A stretch of DNA of 35,701 nt from an uncultured bacterium (GTDB lineage: Bacteria; Desulfobacterota_D; UBA1144; Nemesobacterales; UBA2774): assembly GCA_902826595.1 (NCBI GenBank), contig CADEFK010000002.1:10922-46622 (forward strand), given 5' to 3'. The notes beneath the pieces were generated by a model that worked only from the letters and a program-made list of their open reading frames with translations, made no database searches and was not told the origin of the DNA. Position numbers and translations under genes: made by a program. Of the stretch, positions 16,870 to 25,227 are shown one piece after another (position 1 is the stretch's first letter; every line of letters starts with the position of its first letter).

Positions 16870-17877
16870 TTACCTGTCCCGCGGAGGGGCGAGGCTTATG
16901 ATGCTTTCCCTCACGAGGGCCCTTGAGGCTTTCGGCGGGAAAACCAGCACCGGCAAATGGGCTCCTTCCTTGTAATAATCGGCGATTATAGATCTGCCGT
17001 GTTCCGGAGTACCCGAGACGGAGAGCGAATCGAGCATCCTCTGGCTCACCGCCTCTAGCGCCGCGCTCTTCTTTCCGTTCTCCCATGCGCTTTTGATCGC
17101 GCCGGCTTCGTCGCCGAATCCGTGCCTGCGGACCGCGTTGTAGTAATAAGCCCCCATCCCCCCGATATAGTATGCTATGTGTTCCCGCGCCGCATTTTTC
17201 GCGGATTCGCCGTCGCGTGATACGGACGTAGTGATATAGGGACATACGGTGATCCTGTCCGGATGCCTGCCCGCGGAAAGCGCCCCTTCCCGGAGATCTT
17301 TTCCGGCGTCTCTCAATCCCTCCTTCGGCACGAGGAACGGAATCCAGCCGTCGGCGACTTCACCGGCCAGGCGTACGTTCCTGGGGCCGATCGCGGCCAC
17401 CAGGACCGGAATATCGCTTCTGAGCGGCTTGAATTGCAGCCTGAACCCCTTGAGCGAAAATATCTCGCCCTCGTAATCTACACGCGCCCCACTCAGGATC
17501 ATCTTTATTATCTCGACGCACTCCTTCGTCCTCTGAAGCGGTTTCTCAAAGCCGACGCCGTGCCAGCCCTCTATAACCGCGGGGCCGCTCGTCCCCAGGC
17601 CCAGCATCATGCGCCCGCCGGAAATCTCGTCGAGCGTCGCAATAGTCTGGGCGATGATCGCGGGGCTCCTGCTGTACACGGGGATTATCCCCGTCGCGAG
17701 CCTGATCTTCACGGTATTCGCGGCTATCAGGCCGAGGACCGAGAACGCGTCCCGTCCCCACATCTCCGGGACCCATATCGAATGGTAGCCGAGATCCTCG
17801 GCGAGCCTCGCCGTCTCGACGAGCTCATCCGTTTTCAGGTCGCTCCAGTAAGGCGCCACCAGACCGATTTCAGGCAT
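16870..17877 (-). CDS. LLM-class flavin oxidoreductase, F420-dependent type
   Basis: Luciferase-like monooxygenase-fold enzyme of the group that includes F420-dependent dehydrogenases and reductases. The start was set at ATG 17877 (MPEIGLVAPYWSDLKTDEL), which has AGGAG upstream and gives 335 residues; a longer frame upstream looks spurious. Family features are TARLAEDLGYHSIWVPEMWG (24-43), VKIRLATGIIPVYSRSPAIIAQTIATLDEISGGR with the typical cis-peptide region, LGLGTSGPAVIEGWHG, VAAIGPRNVRLAGEVADGWI and a C-terminal segment. The substrate is unknown. F420 use is inferred from family resemblance; FMN-dependent relatives exist. Confidence 0.85.
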   Translation of the reverse strand: MPEIGLVAPYWSDLKTDELVETARLAEDLGYHSIWVPEMWGRDAFSVLGLIAANTVKIRLATGIIPVYSRSPAIIAQTIATLDEISGGRMMLGLGTSGPAVIEGWHGVGFEKPLQRTKECVEIIKMILSGARVDYEGEIFSLKGFRLQFKPLRSDIPVLVAAIGPRNVRLAGEVADGWIPFLVPKEGLRDAGKDLREGALSAGRHPDRITVCPYITTSVSRDGESAKNAAREHIAYYIGGMGAYYYNAVRRHGFGDEAGAIKSAWENGKKSAALEAVSQRMLDSLSVSGTPEHGRSIIADYYKEGAHLPVLVFPPKASRALVRESIISLAPPRDR

Positions 17878-17988
17878 TGTCGCTCCTGTGAAACAATCTA
17901 TTGAAACAGCGGCGCGGGGCGTAATGGAAGGCTGCCCGGGCGCCCGCGTCCCGGGCCCGAATTTACAGTGCGCCCGGGTATTGGGCAT

Positions 17989-18016
17989 ATTATAATGTCG
18001 GATTGACAATGCACAA
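17989..18016 (-). promoter_or_regulatory. Possible promoter for the LLM oxidoreductase
   Basis: On the minus strand TTGTGC (18016-18011), a 16-base spacer and TATAAT (17994-17989) lie about 110 bases before the start at 17877. The -10 is perfect and the -35 is moderate. On the plus strand the same segment shows TTGACA at 18003-18008, but without a good -10. Confidence 0.35.
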
Positions 18017-18045
18017 TAAACGAAAGGATAGAGGAGACTCGTCGA

Positions 18046-19005
18046 ATGGATAAATTGATGAGCGCGGCGATGATCGCCGTGAGGGACTGTATGGCGGTGA
18101 AGGAAGGCGAGAACGTGCTCGTCATTACGGACGAGCCGCTCAGAAAGATCGGTTACGCGCTCTGGGAATCTGCAAGGAGCCTGGGCGCGGAGGCGGTTAT
18201 AACGGAGATAATACCCCGCAAATCGAACGGCGAGGAGCCGCCCGCGGTCGTGGGCGAATTCATGAAGCTCTTCGACGCGGTGCTGATACCCACGCAGAAA
18301 TCGCTCAGTCATACGGAATCGAGGAGGAAAGCCTGCAAGGCCGGGGCGAGGATAGCGACGCTTCCGGGAATTACGGAGGATACGATGGTGCGAACGCTCA
18401 ACGCCGATTATGAGCTCATTGCCGGGAGGAGCAGGAAGCTCGCGGAAATAATAAGCCGCGGGTCTAACGCGAGGGTCACGACGGATAAGGGCACCGACAT
18501 CAATCTGGTGATAGAAGGCAGGGAGGGAAGCGCGGATACGGGGCTAAATCACAATCCGGGGGACTTCAGCAACCTCCCCGCGGGCGAGGCCTACGTTGCG
18601 CCCATGGAGGGGATGTCGAGCGGGGTGGTCGTGTTCGACGGCTCGATGGCGGGGGTAGGACTGCTCGCAGACGAAGTCATAAGGGTGAGGGTGGAGGAGG
18701 GTTTCGCGACGGAGATCACGGGAGGGCGAGGGGCGGAGAAGCTGCTTTCGATCATGAACCCGTTCGGGAAGCCCGCTTTCAATCTCGCGGAGCTCGGCAT
18801 AGGGACACACGACAAGGCTCTCATAACCGGGAGCGTGCTCGAGGACGAGAAGGCCATAGGAACGATACACATAGCGTTCGGCGACAACAAGAGCATGGGC
18901 GGGACCGTGAGGGTGGCGAGCCACCTGGACGGGGTCGTGATGAATCCCACTGTCGAGATCGACGGCGAGCTTATAATGAAAGAGGGGAAGCTCCTCATCT
19001 TTTAA
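18046..19005 (+). CDS. M29-like aminopeptidase family protein
   Basis: A 319-residue protein resembling metallo-aminopeptidases of the thermophilic M29 type (AmpS/aminopeptidase T), in a short form. Visible family segments are VKEGENVLVITDEP near the start, FSNLPAGEAYVAPMEG at about 174-188 (the Glu-containing metal site region), LGIGTHDKA near 261-268 and TIHIAFGDN at about 280-288, then ASHLDGVVMNPTVEIDG with the His/Asp pair. It has no signal peptide, so it is cytosolic. A ribosome site (GGAG) precedes the ATG. Whether it is a peptidase or has drifted to another hydrolase role is not decidable here. Confidence 0.8.
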   Translation: MDKLMSAAMIAVRDCMAVKEGENVLVITDEPLRKIGYALWESARSLGAEAVITEIIPRKSNGEEPPAVVGEFMKLFDAVLIPTQKSLSHTESRRKACKAGARIATLPGITEDTMVRTLNADYELIAGRSRKLAEIISRGSNARVTTDKGTDINLVIEGREGSADTGLNHNPGDFSNLPAGEAYVAPMEGMSSGVVVFDGSMAGVGLLADEVIRVRVEEGFATEITGGRGAEKLLSIMNPFGKPAFNLAELGIGTHDKALITGSVLEDEKAIGTIHIAFGDNKSMGGTVRVASHLDGVVMNPTVEIDGELIMKEGKLLIF

Positions 19006-19047
19006 GCCGCTCTGAAAACGCGGGAGTCGTGTGGTAAATTTAATGTA

Positions 19048-21300
19048 ATGGAGTCAGCGGTAAGCAAATTCGTCTTTCTCAACCCGCCCGGGCTTGCGGA
19101 AGCCCTACTGTTCATCGTTTTATTCGCCGTTGTAATCTACGGCTCGCTCAGAAGCACCAGGAGTCTCCAGAACGCGGGAAGGAGGATTATACTGACCTCG
19201 CTCCACGCGCTCGCTTTTTTTACCGTCCTTTTCATCCTGACTAACCCCGCCATCAAGGAAGAGAGCTACAGGGAAGAAAAGAAGACCCTCGCCGTGATAG
19301 TCGACGGCTCCTGGAGCATGAGCCTGGCCGGGGGGGCCTCGGGCGGGGACAGGATAGAGGCGGCGAGGGGGTTCTTCAGGGATAACGCCGCTTTCTTTAC
19401 ACGGCTCGGGCAGGATTTCAACCTCGATTACTACACCTTCGACGAGGCCCTCGAGCCCGCCACGCAGGAATCCATAATGGGACAGAAGCCCTCGGGCAGA
19501 CACACCGAGATCGGCAGACTGATCGACGGGCTGATTGAAAGACATGAGAAGGGGGAGCTCGACGAAGCGCTTCTGATATCGGACGGCGCGGGGAGCTGGC
19601 AGACCCTGGACGGAGGCTCCGACGAGGCGCTTAAAAACTCCGGCCTCAGGATCAGCGCGGCAGGCGCCCTCGCGTCCGACGCGTCTGAGGACATATGGAT
19701 AGACAGAATAAATTCAAACGAAGTCTCTTTCCTGAGATACCCCTATTCCGTAAGCGCCGCCGTGAAGTCGGGGGGGCCCGCCGGCATGAGGATCCCCGCG
19801 TCGCTCTACGAGGGCGACAAGCTGATTTCCATAAAGGAGGTCTATATCGATCCCCGAACGAAGGAAGGGGAAGCCGAATTCGAGATAAACCCCATAACCC
19901 TGGGGCGAAAGATCTACACGGTATCTGTACCCGTTCTATCCGGCGAGCTCGTGCCCGAGAACAACCGGAAGTCCTTTTACACCGACGTAATAATAAATAA
20001 AATACGAGTCCTCCACGTGGCGGGCAGCCCTTCATGGGACGTCAGGTTCCTGAGAAAAGCGCTCAAGAGGAACCCGAACATCGACCTCGTATCGTTCTTC
20101 ATCCTGCGCGACCCGTCGGACCTGGTATTCGCGACGGAGAACGAGCTCAGCCTGATACCGTTCCCGGTCAACGAAATATTCGGAAACGAGCTGCCGACAT
20201 TCGACGTTGTCATATTTCAGAATTTCAATTTCCAGCCCTACGGAATCTTCGGCTTTCATCTGAGGAGCGTCAGGGACTACGTAATGAACGACGGCGGGGC
20301 TTTTCTAATGATAGGCGGGAACAAGAGCTTCGACAGCGGCAATTACGGGACGACCCCGATTTCGGAAATACTGCCCGTGGAGCTCGACTACATGGCGCGC
20401 ACCCACACCGATACGATCAGCGGGGAATCGTTCCGGCCCAAACTGACCGCCGCGGGCAAGAACCACCCCATCATGAGAATAATCACCGGGAAGGACGAGA
20501 ACGAGAAGCAGTGGAACGATATGCCCGAGCTCGAAGGATTCAACATGGTCGAGGGACTGAACCCGGACGCCGTGCCCCTCCTGGTCTCGCCGGACGGGGA
20601 GCCGATACTGGCCGTGGCCAAGGCCGGATCGGGAAAGGCTGCCACTTTCCTCTCCGACTCCTCCTGGAGATGGAATTTCATTTACGGAAGCGAAGGGGAT
20701 GTTTCACCACTCTATGAAAAATTCTGGAACAGGCTTTTCCTATGGTTCGTCAACGACCCGGAGCTGAAGGACGTGAGGGTCGAGACCGATAAGGCCGTGT
20801 ACAGCCCCGGAGAGGACGCCGAAATCGCAATCTGGGATCTGAGCGGTGACGGGGAGAACCACACAAAAACGCAGCTGACCATGCCCGACGGAACCACAGC
20901 CTATATAGAGCCCGAGATGGACTCGCGTCAAAGGCTCAGGGCCAGAATCAAGCTTTCCCAGCCGGGCGTATACAGGATCACGGCCGGACCGGGGGACGGC
21001 GGCGCTGATTTTTCCGGCTCGGAGACGTCCGAGGCGTTTTTTATAGTCGAGCCGCCCGGGGATGAATTAAGGGGGATCACGTCCAATTTGGAGCTCCTGA
21101 AGTACATCGCGGGCGCGACCGGGGGAAGATATATTTCGACCCGGGACAATCCCGAGGGGCTAAACATCGAAAACGCCCGCAAGAAGACGATCACGGGATA
21201 TAAAACGGTTCTCCTGTGGGATAACCCCTTCTTCCTTTTGCTGATACTGGGGTTATTATTCTCCGAGTGGTCACTCAGGCGAAGGTGGGGTTTGAAGTAG
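19048..21300 (+). CDS. Membrane-anchored VWA protein with glutamine-amidotransferase-like domain
   Basis: A 750-residue envelope protein. Two N-terminal transmembrane helices (about 18-32 and 48-65) resemble those of BatA-type proteins. A von Willebrand A-like domain follows, with the MIDAS motif DGSWS (86-90). A beta-rich region (about 220-310) is followed by a class I amidotransferase-like domain (about 320-490: RVLHVAGSPSWDVRFLRKAL, YVMNDGGAFLMIGG). This lacks an evident Cys nucleophile, so it is likely non-catalytic. Another beta domain and a final transmembrane helix (about 726-742) end the protein. The arrangement is common in planctomycetes and deltaproteobacteria. Its role is unknown, possibly envelope assembly or stress, and no MoxR ATPase is adjacent. 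Confidence 0.85.
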   Translation: MESAVSKFVFLNPPGLAEALLFIVLFAVVIYGSLRSTRSLQNAGRRIILTSLHALAFFTVLFILTNPAIKEESYREEKKTLAVIVDGSWSMSLAGGASGGDRIEAARGFFRDNAAFFTRLGQDFNLDYYTFDEALEPATQESIMGQKPSGRHTEIGRLIDGLIERHEKGELDEALLISDGAGSWQTLDGGSDEALKNSGLRISAAGALASDASEDIWIDRINSNEVSFLRYPYSVSAAVKSGGPAGMRIPASLYEGDKLISIKEVYIDPRTKEGEAEFEINPITLGRKIYTVSVPVLSGELVPENNRKSFYTDVIINKIRVLHVAGSPSWDVRFLRKALKRNPNIDLVSFFILRDPSDLVFATENELSLIPFPVNEIFGNELPTFDVVIFQNFNFQPYGIFGFHLRSVRDYVMNDGGAFLMIGGNKSFDSGNYGTTPISEILPVELDYMARTHTDTISGESFRPKLTAAGKNHPIMRIITGKDENEKQWNDMPELEGFNMVEGLNPDAVPLLVSPDGEPILAVAKAGSGKAATFLSDSSWRWNFIYGSEGDVSPLYEKFWNRLFLWFVNDPELKDVRVETDKAVYSPGEDAEIAIWDLSGDGENHTKTQLTMPDGTTAYIEPEMDSRQRLRARIKLSQPGVYRITAGPGDGGADFSGSETSEAFFIVEPPGDELRGITSNLELLKYIAGATGGRYISTRDNPEGLNIENARKKTITGYKTVLLWDNPFFLLLILGLLFSEWSLRRRWGLK

Positions 21301-21377
21301 ACAGACGTCAGCCGGTAAGCTCCGCCCCTTGCGACAACGGATTATAAGGATTTAATTACAATGATTCGGAGAACGGA

Positions 21378-22142
21378 ATGGTCCTCGCGGTCGATATAGG
21401 CAATACCAACATAGTCTTCGGCGTTTTCGACGGCGGCATCATCAAATGCCATTGGCGGATAGGCACCGACAAATCCAAGACCTCGGACGAATACGGCATA
21501 TTATTCAGGGAATTAATGAAGATCAGGGAAATAGACCCTGACTCCATAGACGGGGCCGTGATTTCCTGCGTAGTGCCTACCATCCAGTCGACGGTATCGA
21601 ACGCCGTCAAAAATTATTTCGACGTGAGCCCCGTCGTTGTGGGCCCCGGGGTAAAGACGGGAATGCCCATACTCTATCACAACCCAAAGGAAGTGGGGGC
21701 GGACAGGATTGTAAACGGCGTGGCGGCCTACGACAAATACAGGAGCGGGGTCATCGTGGTCGATTTCGGAACGGCCACGACGTTTGACTGCGTCTCGGAG
21801 AAAGGGGAATACATGGGGGGCGTCATCACGCCGGGTCTTATGATTTCTGCGGAGGCTCTTTACCGGGAAGCGTCCAAGCTCCCGAGGGTCGAGATCGCGA
21901 AGCCCGAGAACATCATCGGCAAGACTACGGTAGAGAGCATACAGTCGGGACTAATACACGGCTATGCGGGTCTCGTGGACGGAGTCGTTGTGAAGATAAA
22001 ATCGGAAATGAAGACAGAGCCGCGCGTTATCGCCACGGGCGGGGTTGCGAGTCTTATCGCGCCAGAGACCAGGACGATAGAGGAAGTCGACGAGTTCCTA
22101 ACGCTGCGCGGGCTGAAACTCATCCATGAAAGAAACCAATAG
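21378..22142 (+). CDS. coaX: Type III pantothenate kinase
   Basis: Phosphorylates pantothenate, the first step of CoA synthesis; type III enzymes are not inhibited by CoA. The 254-residue protein begins MVLAVDIGNTNIVFGVFDGG, the ASKHA phosphate-1 motif with Asp6. Other type III marks are GADRIVNGVAAYDKY, VVDFGTATTFDCV, YMGGVITPGLMISAEALY and IATGGVASLIAPE. The ribosome site GGAG lies 7 bases before the ATG. It overlaps the next gene by 17 bases, so the two are likely coupled. Confidence 0.96.
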   Translation: MVLAVDIGNTNIVFGVFDGGIIKCHWRIGTDKSKTSDEYGILFRELMKIREIDPDSIDGAVISCVVPTIQSTVSNAVKNYFDVSPVVVGPGVKTGMPILYHNPKEVGADRIVNGVAAYDKYRSGVIVVDFGTATTFDCVSEKGEYMGGVITPGLMISAEALYREASKLPRVEIAKPENIIGKTTVESIQSGLIHGYAGLVDGVVVKIKSEMKTEPRVIATGGVASLIAPETRTIEEVDEFLTLRGLKLIHERNQ

Positions 22143-22524
22143 CTTCGTAATCGGCAGACACAGGTGCTCAAACAGACACTTCGACCTCATTCTCGAGAAT
22201 AAAGGAGAGGCGAGGCACTGGATTATCCCCGGGAATATCCCCAAAAAATACAGGGAGAAAAGAATAGCCATAGAAGAGAAGCACCCGGCTGGTTACCGCA
22301 TGAACGCAGGCGACAGGGAGAGGGCCGAGGACAGCTGGGGCGTAGGACAGTGGGAGATATGGGACAGGGGAGAATTCGAGACCGAAGCGGTCAACAGCAT
22401 AAGGCTGGTTATCAATGCTGCGGGCGAGAAGTTCAGGGGCAGATATCTGCTCCTGGTCCCGGGCTGGGGGAGATGGACCGGGAAAAGGCTTTGGGTCCTG
22501 GAGAAAATAAGGGAACAGATTTAA
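22126..22524 (+). CDS. Stand-alone LigD-type 3'-phosphoesterase domain protein
   Basis: The 132-residue protein matches the N-terminal 3'-phosphoesterase (PE) domain of bacterial DNA ligase D, which trims 3' ends for non-homologous end joining. The signature FVIGRHRCSNRHFDLILE (7-24) gives His12, His18 and Asp20 at the spacing of Pseudomonas LigD His42, His48 and Asp50. His53 and Tyr57 correspond to His84 and Tyr88. The position of Arg52, required in LigD, is Ile22 here. A WDRGEFET segment matches the family. No ligase, polymerase or Ku gene is nearby. Function may be RNA/DNA 3'-end repair, but activity is uncertain given the substitution. Confidence 0.85.
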   Translation: MKETNSFVIGRHRCSNRHFDLILENKGEARHWIIPGNIPKKYREKRIAIEEKHPAGYRMNAGDRERAEDSWGVGQWEIWDRGEFETEAVNSIRLVINAAGEKFRGRYLLLVPGWGRWTGKRLWVLEKIREQI

Positions 22525-22530
22525 ACAACC

Positions 22531-22582
22531 GGATGCTGAAACAAGAATGCCCTGAACTCGTTTCAGGATTCAGCATGACGTC
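22531..22582. repeat. REP-like palindromic element with nested hairpins
   Basis: An outer stem, ATGCTGAA (22533-22540) pairing with TTCAGCAT (22569-22576), encloses an inner stem, CCTGAA (22551-22556) pairing with TTCAGG (22562-22567). This resembles dispersed intergenic palindromes of the 'ATGCTGAAAC...TTCAGCATGAC' type seen in several environmental genomes. An A-run follows on the plus strand, so it is not a normal rho-independent terminator for the upstream genes. The rest of the 22525-22763 gap shows no clear gene. Confidence 0.65.
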
Positions 22583-22763
22583 CTGAAAGAAAAAAAATTA
22601 CACCCGCACCCTGTCCCTACTTATCGGGGGGAGGGAATAACGATACGAAAAGAAATGCCTATCGTATATATTAACTTTAAAGTACATTTAGCTATGTCTC
22701 ACCGGGCGGCAAATTATCAGGCTGCCGAGGCACGATTCACCAGCACTTAACACCTATCCGCCG

Positions 22764-24107
22764 ATGAATAAAAATCTTATCATCCTGATAAGCGCTTTAG
22801 TTTCTCTTGCCGTTTATTTTCTGCTGCCCGTCGAGAAAACCGCACTGAAAGGCCTGGCGATTCTTATATTCGTAGCGGCGCTGTGGTTTACAGAGGCGCT
22901 GCCTATTACAGTAACCGCGCTCCTTGTTCCCATCCTCGCGGTGCTCACCGGAATATTCGACGTTAAAGATGCGCTGAGCCATTTCGCGAACCCCGTGATA
23001 TTTCTCTTCATGGGGGGCTTCGCCCTGGCCGCGGCGCTTCACAAACACGGCCTCGACCGGCTCATCGCAGGCTATATAATGAGGGCCGCAGGCTCGAACT
23101 CCCTTCTCTCAGTGCTCGGCTTATTCGCCTCGACCGCCCTGATAAGCATGTGGATAAGCAATACGGCTACGACGGCTATCATGCTGCCCGTTGCGCTCGG
23201 CCTCATCGCCAATCTTAAGGACAGCACGACATCGACGGAGGAGTTCATACTCCTCGGGGTCGCTTACGCTGCGAGCATCGGGGGCATCGGAACCATAGTG
23301 GGGAGCCCGCCGAACGCCATCACGGCAGCCAACCTCGGGATGGACTTCAGGGACTGGCTTTCAGTGGGCGTACCTTTCGTCGTTCTCCTCATGCCCGTTA
23401 TGGTATTAGTGCTTTATCTCGTGCTTAGACCGAAGCTGCCCAAGGGAGGGGTCGCCGCGGACGGGGGGCTCGGGCATATCGTTATAGATAAAAACACGTA
23501 TAAACTCGCGGCGATATTCGGCGTAACCGTCGTCCTCTGGATATTCAGCGGCCCCATATCTTCTCGCCTCGGCATCGACAAGGAATTTGACTCCATAGTA
23601 GCCATACTGGCGATATTCATGCTCGTAGTTTCGGGCGCGATAAAATGGAAAGAGATAGAAAGGTTCACCGACTGGGGCGTGCTCCTGCTGTTCGGCGGTG
23701 GCATCGTATTGAGCGCGGTGCTGTCGGAGACGGGCGCGAGTAAATTCCTCGCCGATCTGGTGAGGGACCACCTGTCGATACACGGCCCGTTCCCTCTCAT
23801 TCTAGGGTCGGTGATGTTCGTTATCCTGCTTTCCGAGTTCGCTAGCAACACCGCGACCGCGGCGATAATGGTGCCTATATTCCTCGTCCTCGGTCAGGAG
23901 ACGATGCGCCACTCCCCCGATTCGATCGCGCTCAGCGTCGGGATAGCCGCTTCGTGCGGGTTCATGCTGCCCGTAGGCACGCCTCCGAACGCACTCGTAT
24001 ACGGGACCGAGCGGGTGAGTCAGAGGAGCATGATAAAAGCGGGACTCTGCCTGGACATAGCGTGCGGAATAGCGATCACGCTCGTGAGTTATTTCTTTTT
24101 CAGATGA
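22764..24107 (+). CDS. DASS/SLC13-family anion (dicarboxylate) symporter
   Basis: A 447-residue inner-membrane transporter with about 11 hydrophobic helices. It has the paired SNT motifs of the divalent anion:sodium symporters, MWISNTATTAIMLPVALG (about 130-147) and EFASNTATAAIMVPIFLV (about 358-375). GGIGTIVGSPPNAIT and GFMLPVGTPPNALVYG are the two hairpin-tip sequences that bind substrate carboxylate. The likely cargo is a C4 or tricarboxylate with sodium; sulfate or other anions cannot be excluded. It has no obvious operon partner. Confidence 0.93.
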   Translation: MNKNLIILISALVSLAVYFLLPVEKTALKGLAILIFVAALWFTEALPITVTALLVPILAVLTGIFDVKDALSHFANPVIFLFMGGFALAAALHKHGLDRLIAGYIMRAAGSNSLLSVLGLFASTALISMWISNTATTAIMLPVALGLIANLKDSTTSTEEFILLGVAYAASIGGIGTIVGSPPNAITAANLGMDFRDWLSVGVPFVVLLMPVMVLVLYLVLRPKLPKGGVAADGGLGHIVIDKNTYKLAAIFGVTVVLWIFSGPISSRLGIDKEFDSIVAILAIFMLVVSGAIKWKEIERFTDWGVLLLFGGGIVLSAVLSETGASKFLADLVRDHLSIHGPFPLILGSVMFVILLSEFASNTATAAIMVPIFLVLGQETMRHSPDSIALSVGIAASCGFMLPVGTPPNALVYGTERVSQRSMIKAGLCLDIACGIAITLVSYFFFR

Positions 24108-24135
24108 TTTCCCCGGTATTCACCCGTGAAAGAGA

Positions 24136-24564
24136 TCAGGCTTCCTTATCGATCTCCGCGAGCTCTATCAATACCCCGTTCATGGCTTTGGGGTGAATGA
24201 AAGCGACCCTCGAGCGGTAGGAGCCGGGACGCGGCGTTTCGTCTATCAGCTTCACGCCCTCTTTTTTAAGCCTTTCGAGAGCGGCTTCTATATCGTCCAC
24301 TAAAAAACAGATGTGGTGTATGCCCTCCCCCCTCTTGTCGAGAAACTTCGAGATCGGTGACTCCCCGCTCAGGGGCTCGAGGAGCTCGAGTGCGGTACCC
24401 CCCTTTTCCGGTACTAGCATGGACGTCCTAACACCCTGGTTCTCCACCACCTCCCGGTGCTCGACTCTGAGCCCGAGCGCGGTCTCGAATAACTTTTCGA
24501 CTTCGTCGATATTCCTGACCGCGACCGCCACGTGAAAAATATTCTCCAGTATTCCTTTACCCAT
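24136..24564 (-). CDS. mce: Methylmalonyl-CoA epimerase
   Basis: Interconverts (R)- and (S)-methylmalonyl-CoA, linking propionyl-CoA and succinyl-CoA. This 142-residue vicinal-oxygen-chelate (glyoxalase-fold) protein has two modules: HVAVAVRNIDEVEKLFETALGL (from His11) and GIHHICFLVDDIEAALERLK (from about 81). Likely metal ligands are His11, His83 or His84, Glu134 and a residue in ALELLEP (58-64). The C-terminal FIHPKAMNGVLIELAE is characteristic of this subfamily. meaB, encoding the mutase chaperone, lies 5 kb away; the mutase itself is not in the window. Confidence 0.93.
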   Translation of the reverse strand: MGKGILENIFHVAVAVRNIDEVEKLFETALGLRVEHREVVENQGVRTSMLVPEKGGTALELLEPLSGESPISKFLDKRGEGIHHICFLVDDIEAALERLKKEGVKLIDETPRPGSYRSRVAFIHPKAMNGVLIELAEIDKEA

Positions 24565-24668
24565 GATAAATGCTCCCTTCTAGTCTTCGAGATAAAACGG
24601 GGATTATGTTGACGCCGCGGTTATTTGAGATCAAGGTGCATTTATGAGACGCGTGCTGCAGCGGGCCG

Positions 24669-25091
24669 TTATAAGGATTGGGCCTTTTGCGTGCCGCTCC
24701 CGAGTTTCCTTCTGACTCCCCTTTCGAACCTTTCCTCGTTTATTATAAACATTTCGTTATAACCCGCGGCGATTTTCTCCACCTCGTCAAAGGCATCGAT
24801 CTTAAAATAGACTTTGTCGCCCTCTATCCTGTCGATTTCGGCCCTCACGGTTATAGTGGACCCGATCGGGGTCGAGGCTAAATGGCTCATCTCCATCCTG
24901 ACGCTCACGACCATCTCGGTCGGGTCCAGGAACGGGGCCATTAGGTCGGCGCACGTGGTCTGCATGAACGTTATAAGGGACGGGCTCGAAAGAACGCGGG
25001 GGGAATTTTCGTGGAAACGGGAAGCCGCCATCTCTGGCTTCGTCTCGATCTTTCTTTCTATGGACATTCCTGCCTGAAACGACCTTCTCAT
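24669..25091 (-). CDS. Hotdog-fold thioesterase, FlK-like family
   Basis: A 140-residue protein like fluoroacetyl-CoA thioesterase FlK and its many relatives of unknown substrate. The helix segment SSPSLITFMQTTCADLM (35-51) and the strand VSVRMEMSHLASTPIGSTITV (63-83) define the family. The FlK catalytic positions Thr42, Glu50 and His76 fall by spacing on Ser36, Gln44 and His70 here, so the acidic residue is replaced by Gln. It probably acts on an acyl-CoA or related thioester in the cytosol. It lies 104 bases from mce, but a common substrate is only a guess. Confidence 0.82.
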   Translation of the reverse strand: MRRSFQAGMSIERKIETKPEMAASRFHENSPRVLSSPSLITFMQTTCADLMAPFLDPTEMVVSVRMEMSHLASTPIGSTITVRAEIDRIEGDKVYFKIDAFDEVEKIAAGYNEMFIINEERFERGVRRKLGSGTQKAQSL

Positions 25092-25227
25092 AACATCACC
25101 AGTTATAACTACCTATGCGAACTGAATTATTTGACCCGGATTTGTCACGTCCAGCCACAAAATAAAATATACCCGTCTTTTATAAAGCTGTATAACAAAT
25201 TCATGAATCCCGGGGAATGCAAGGGGA

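Noticed and set aside
17878-18312. N-terminal extension of about 145 residues on the LLM oxidoreductase frame
   Set aside because: It covers the divergent M29-like gene start and its sequence is unlike any family; ATG 17877 with AGGAG is the natural start.
22576-22600. Rho-independent terminator after the coaX-phosphoesterase pair
   Set aside because: The hairpin is followed by A residues on the plus strand, not T, so it does not fit an intrinsic terminator in that direction.
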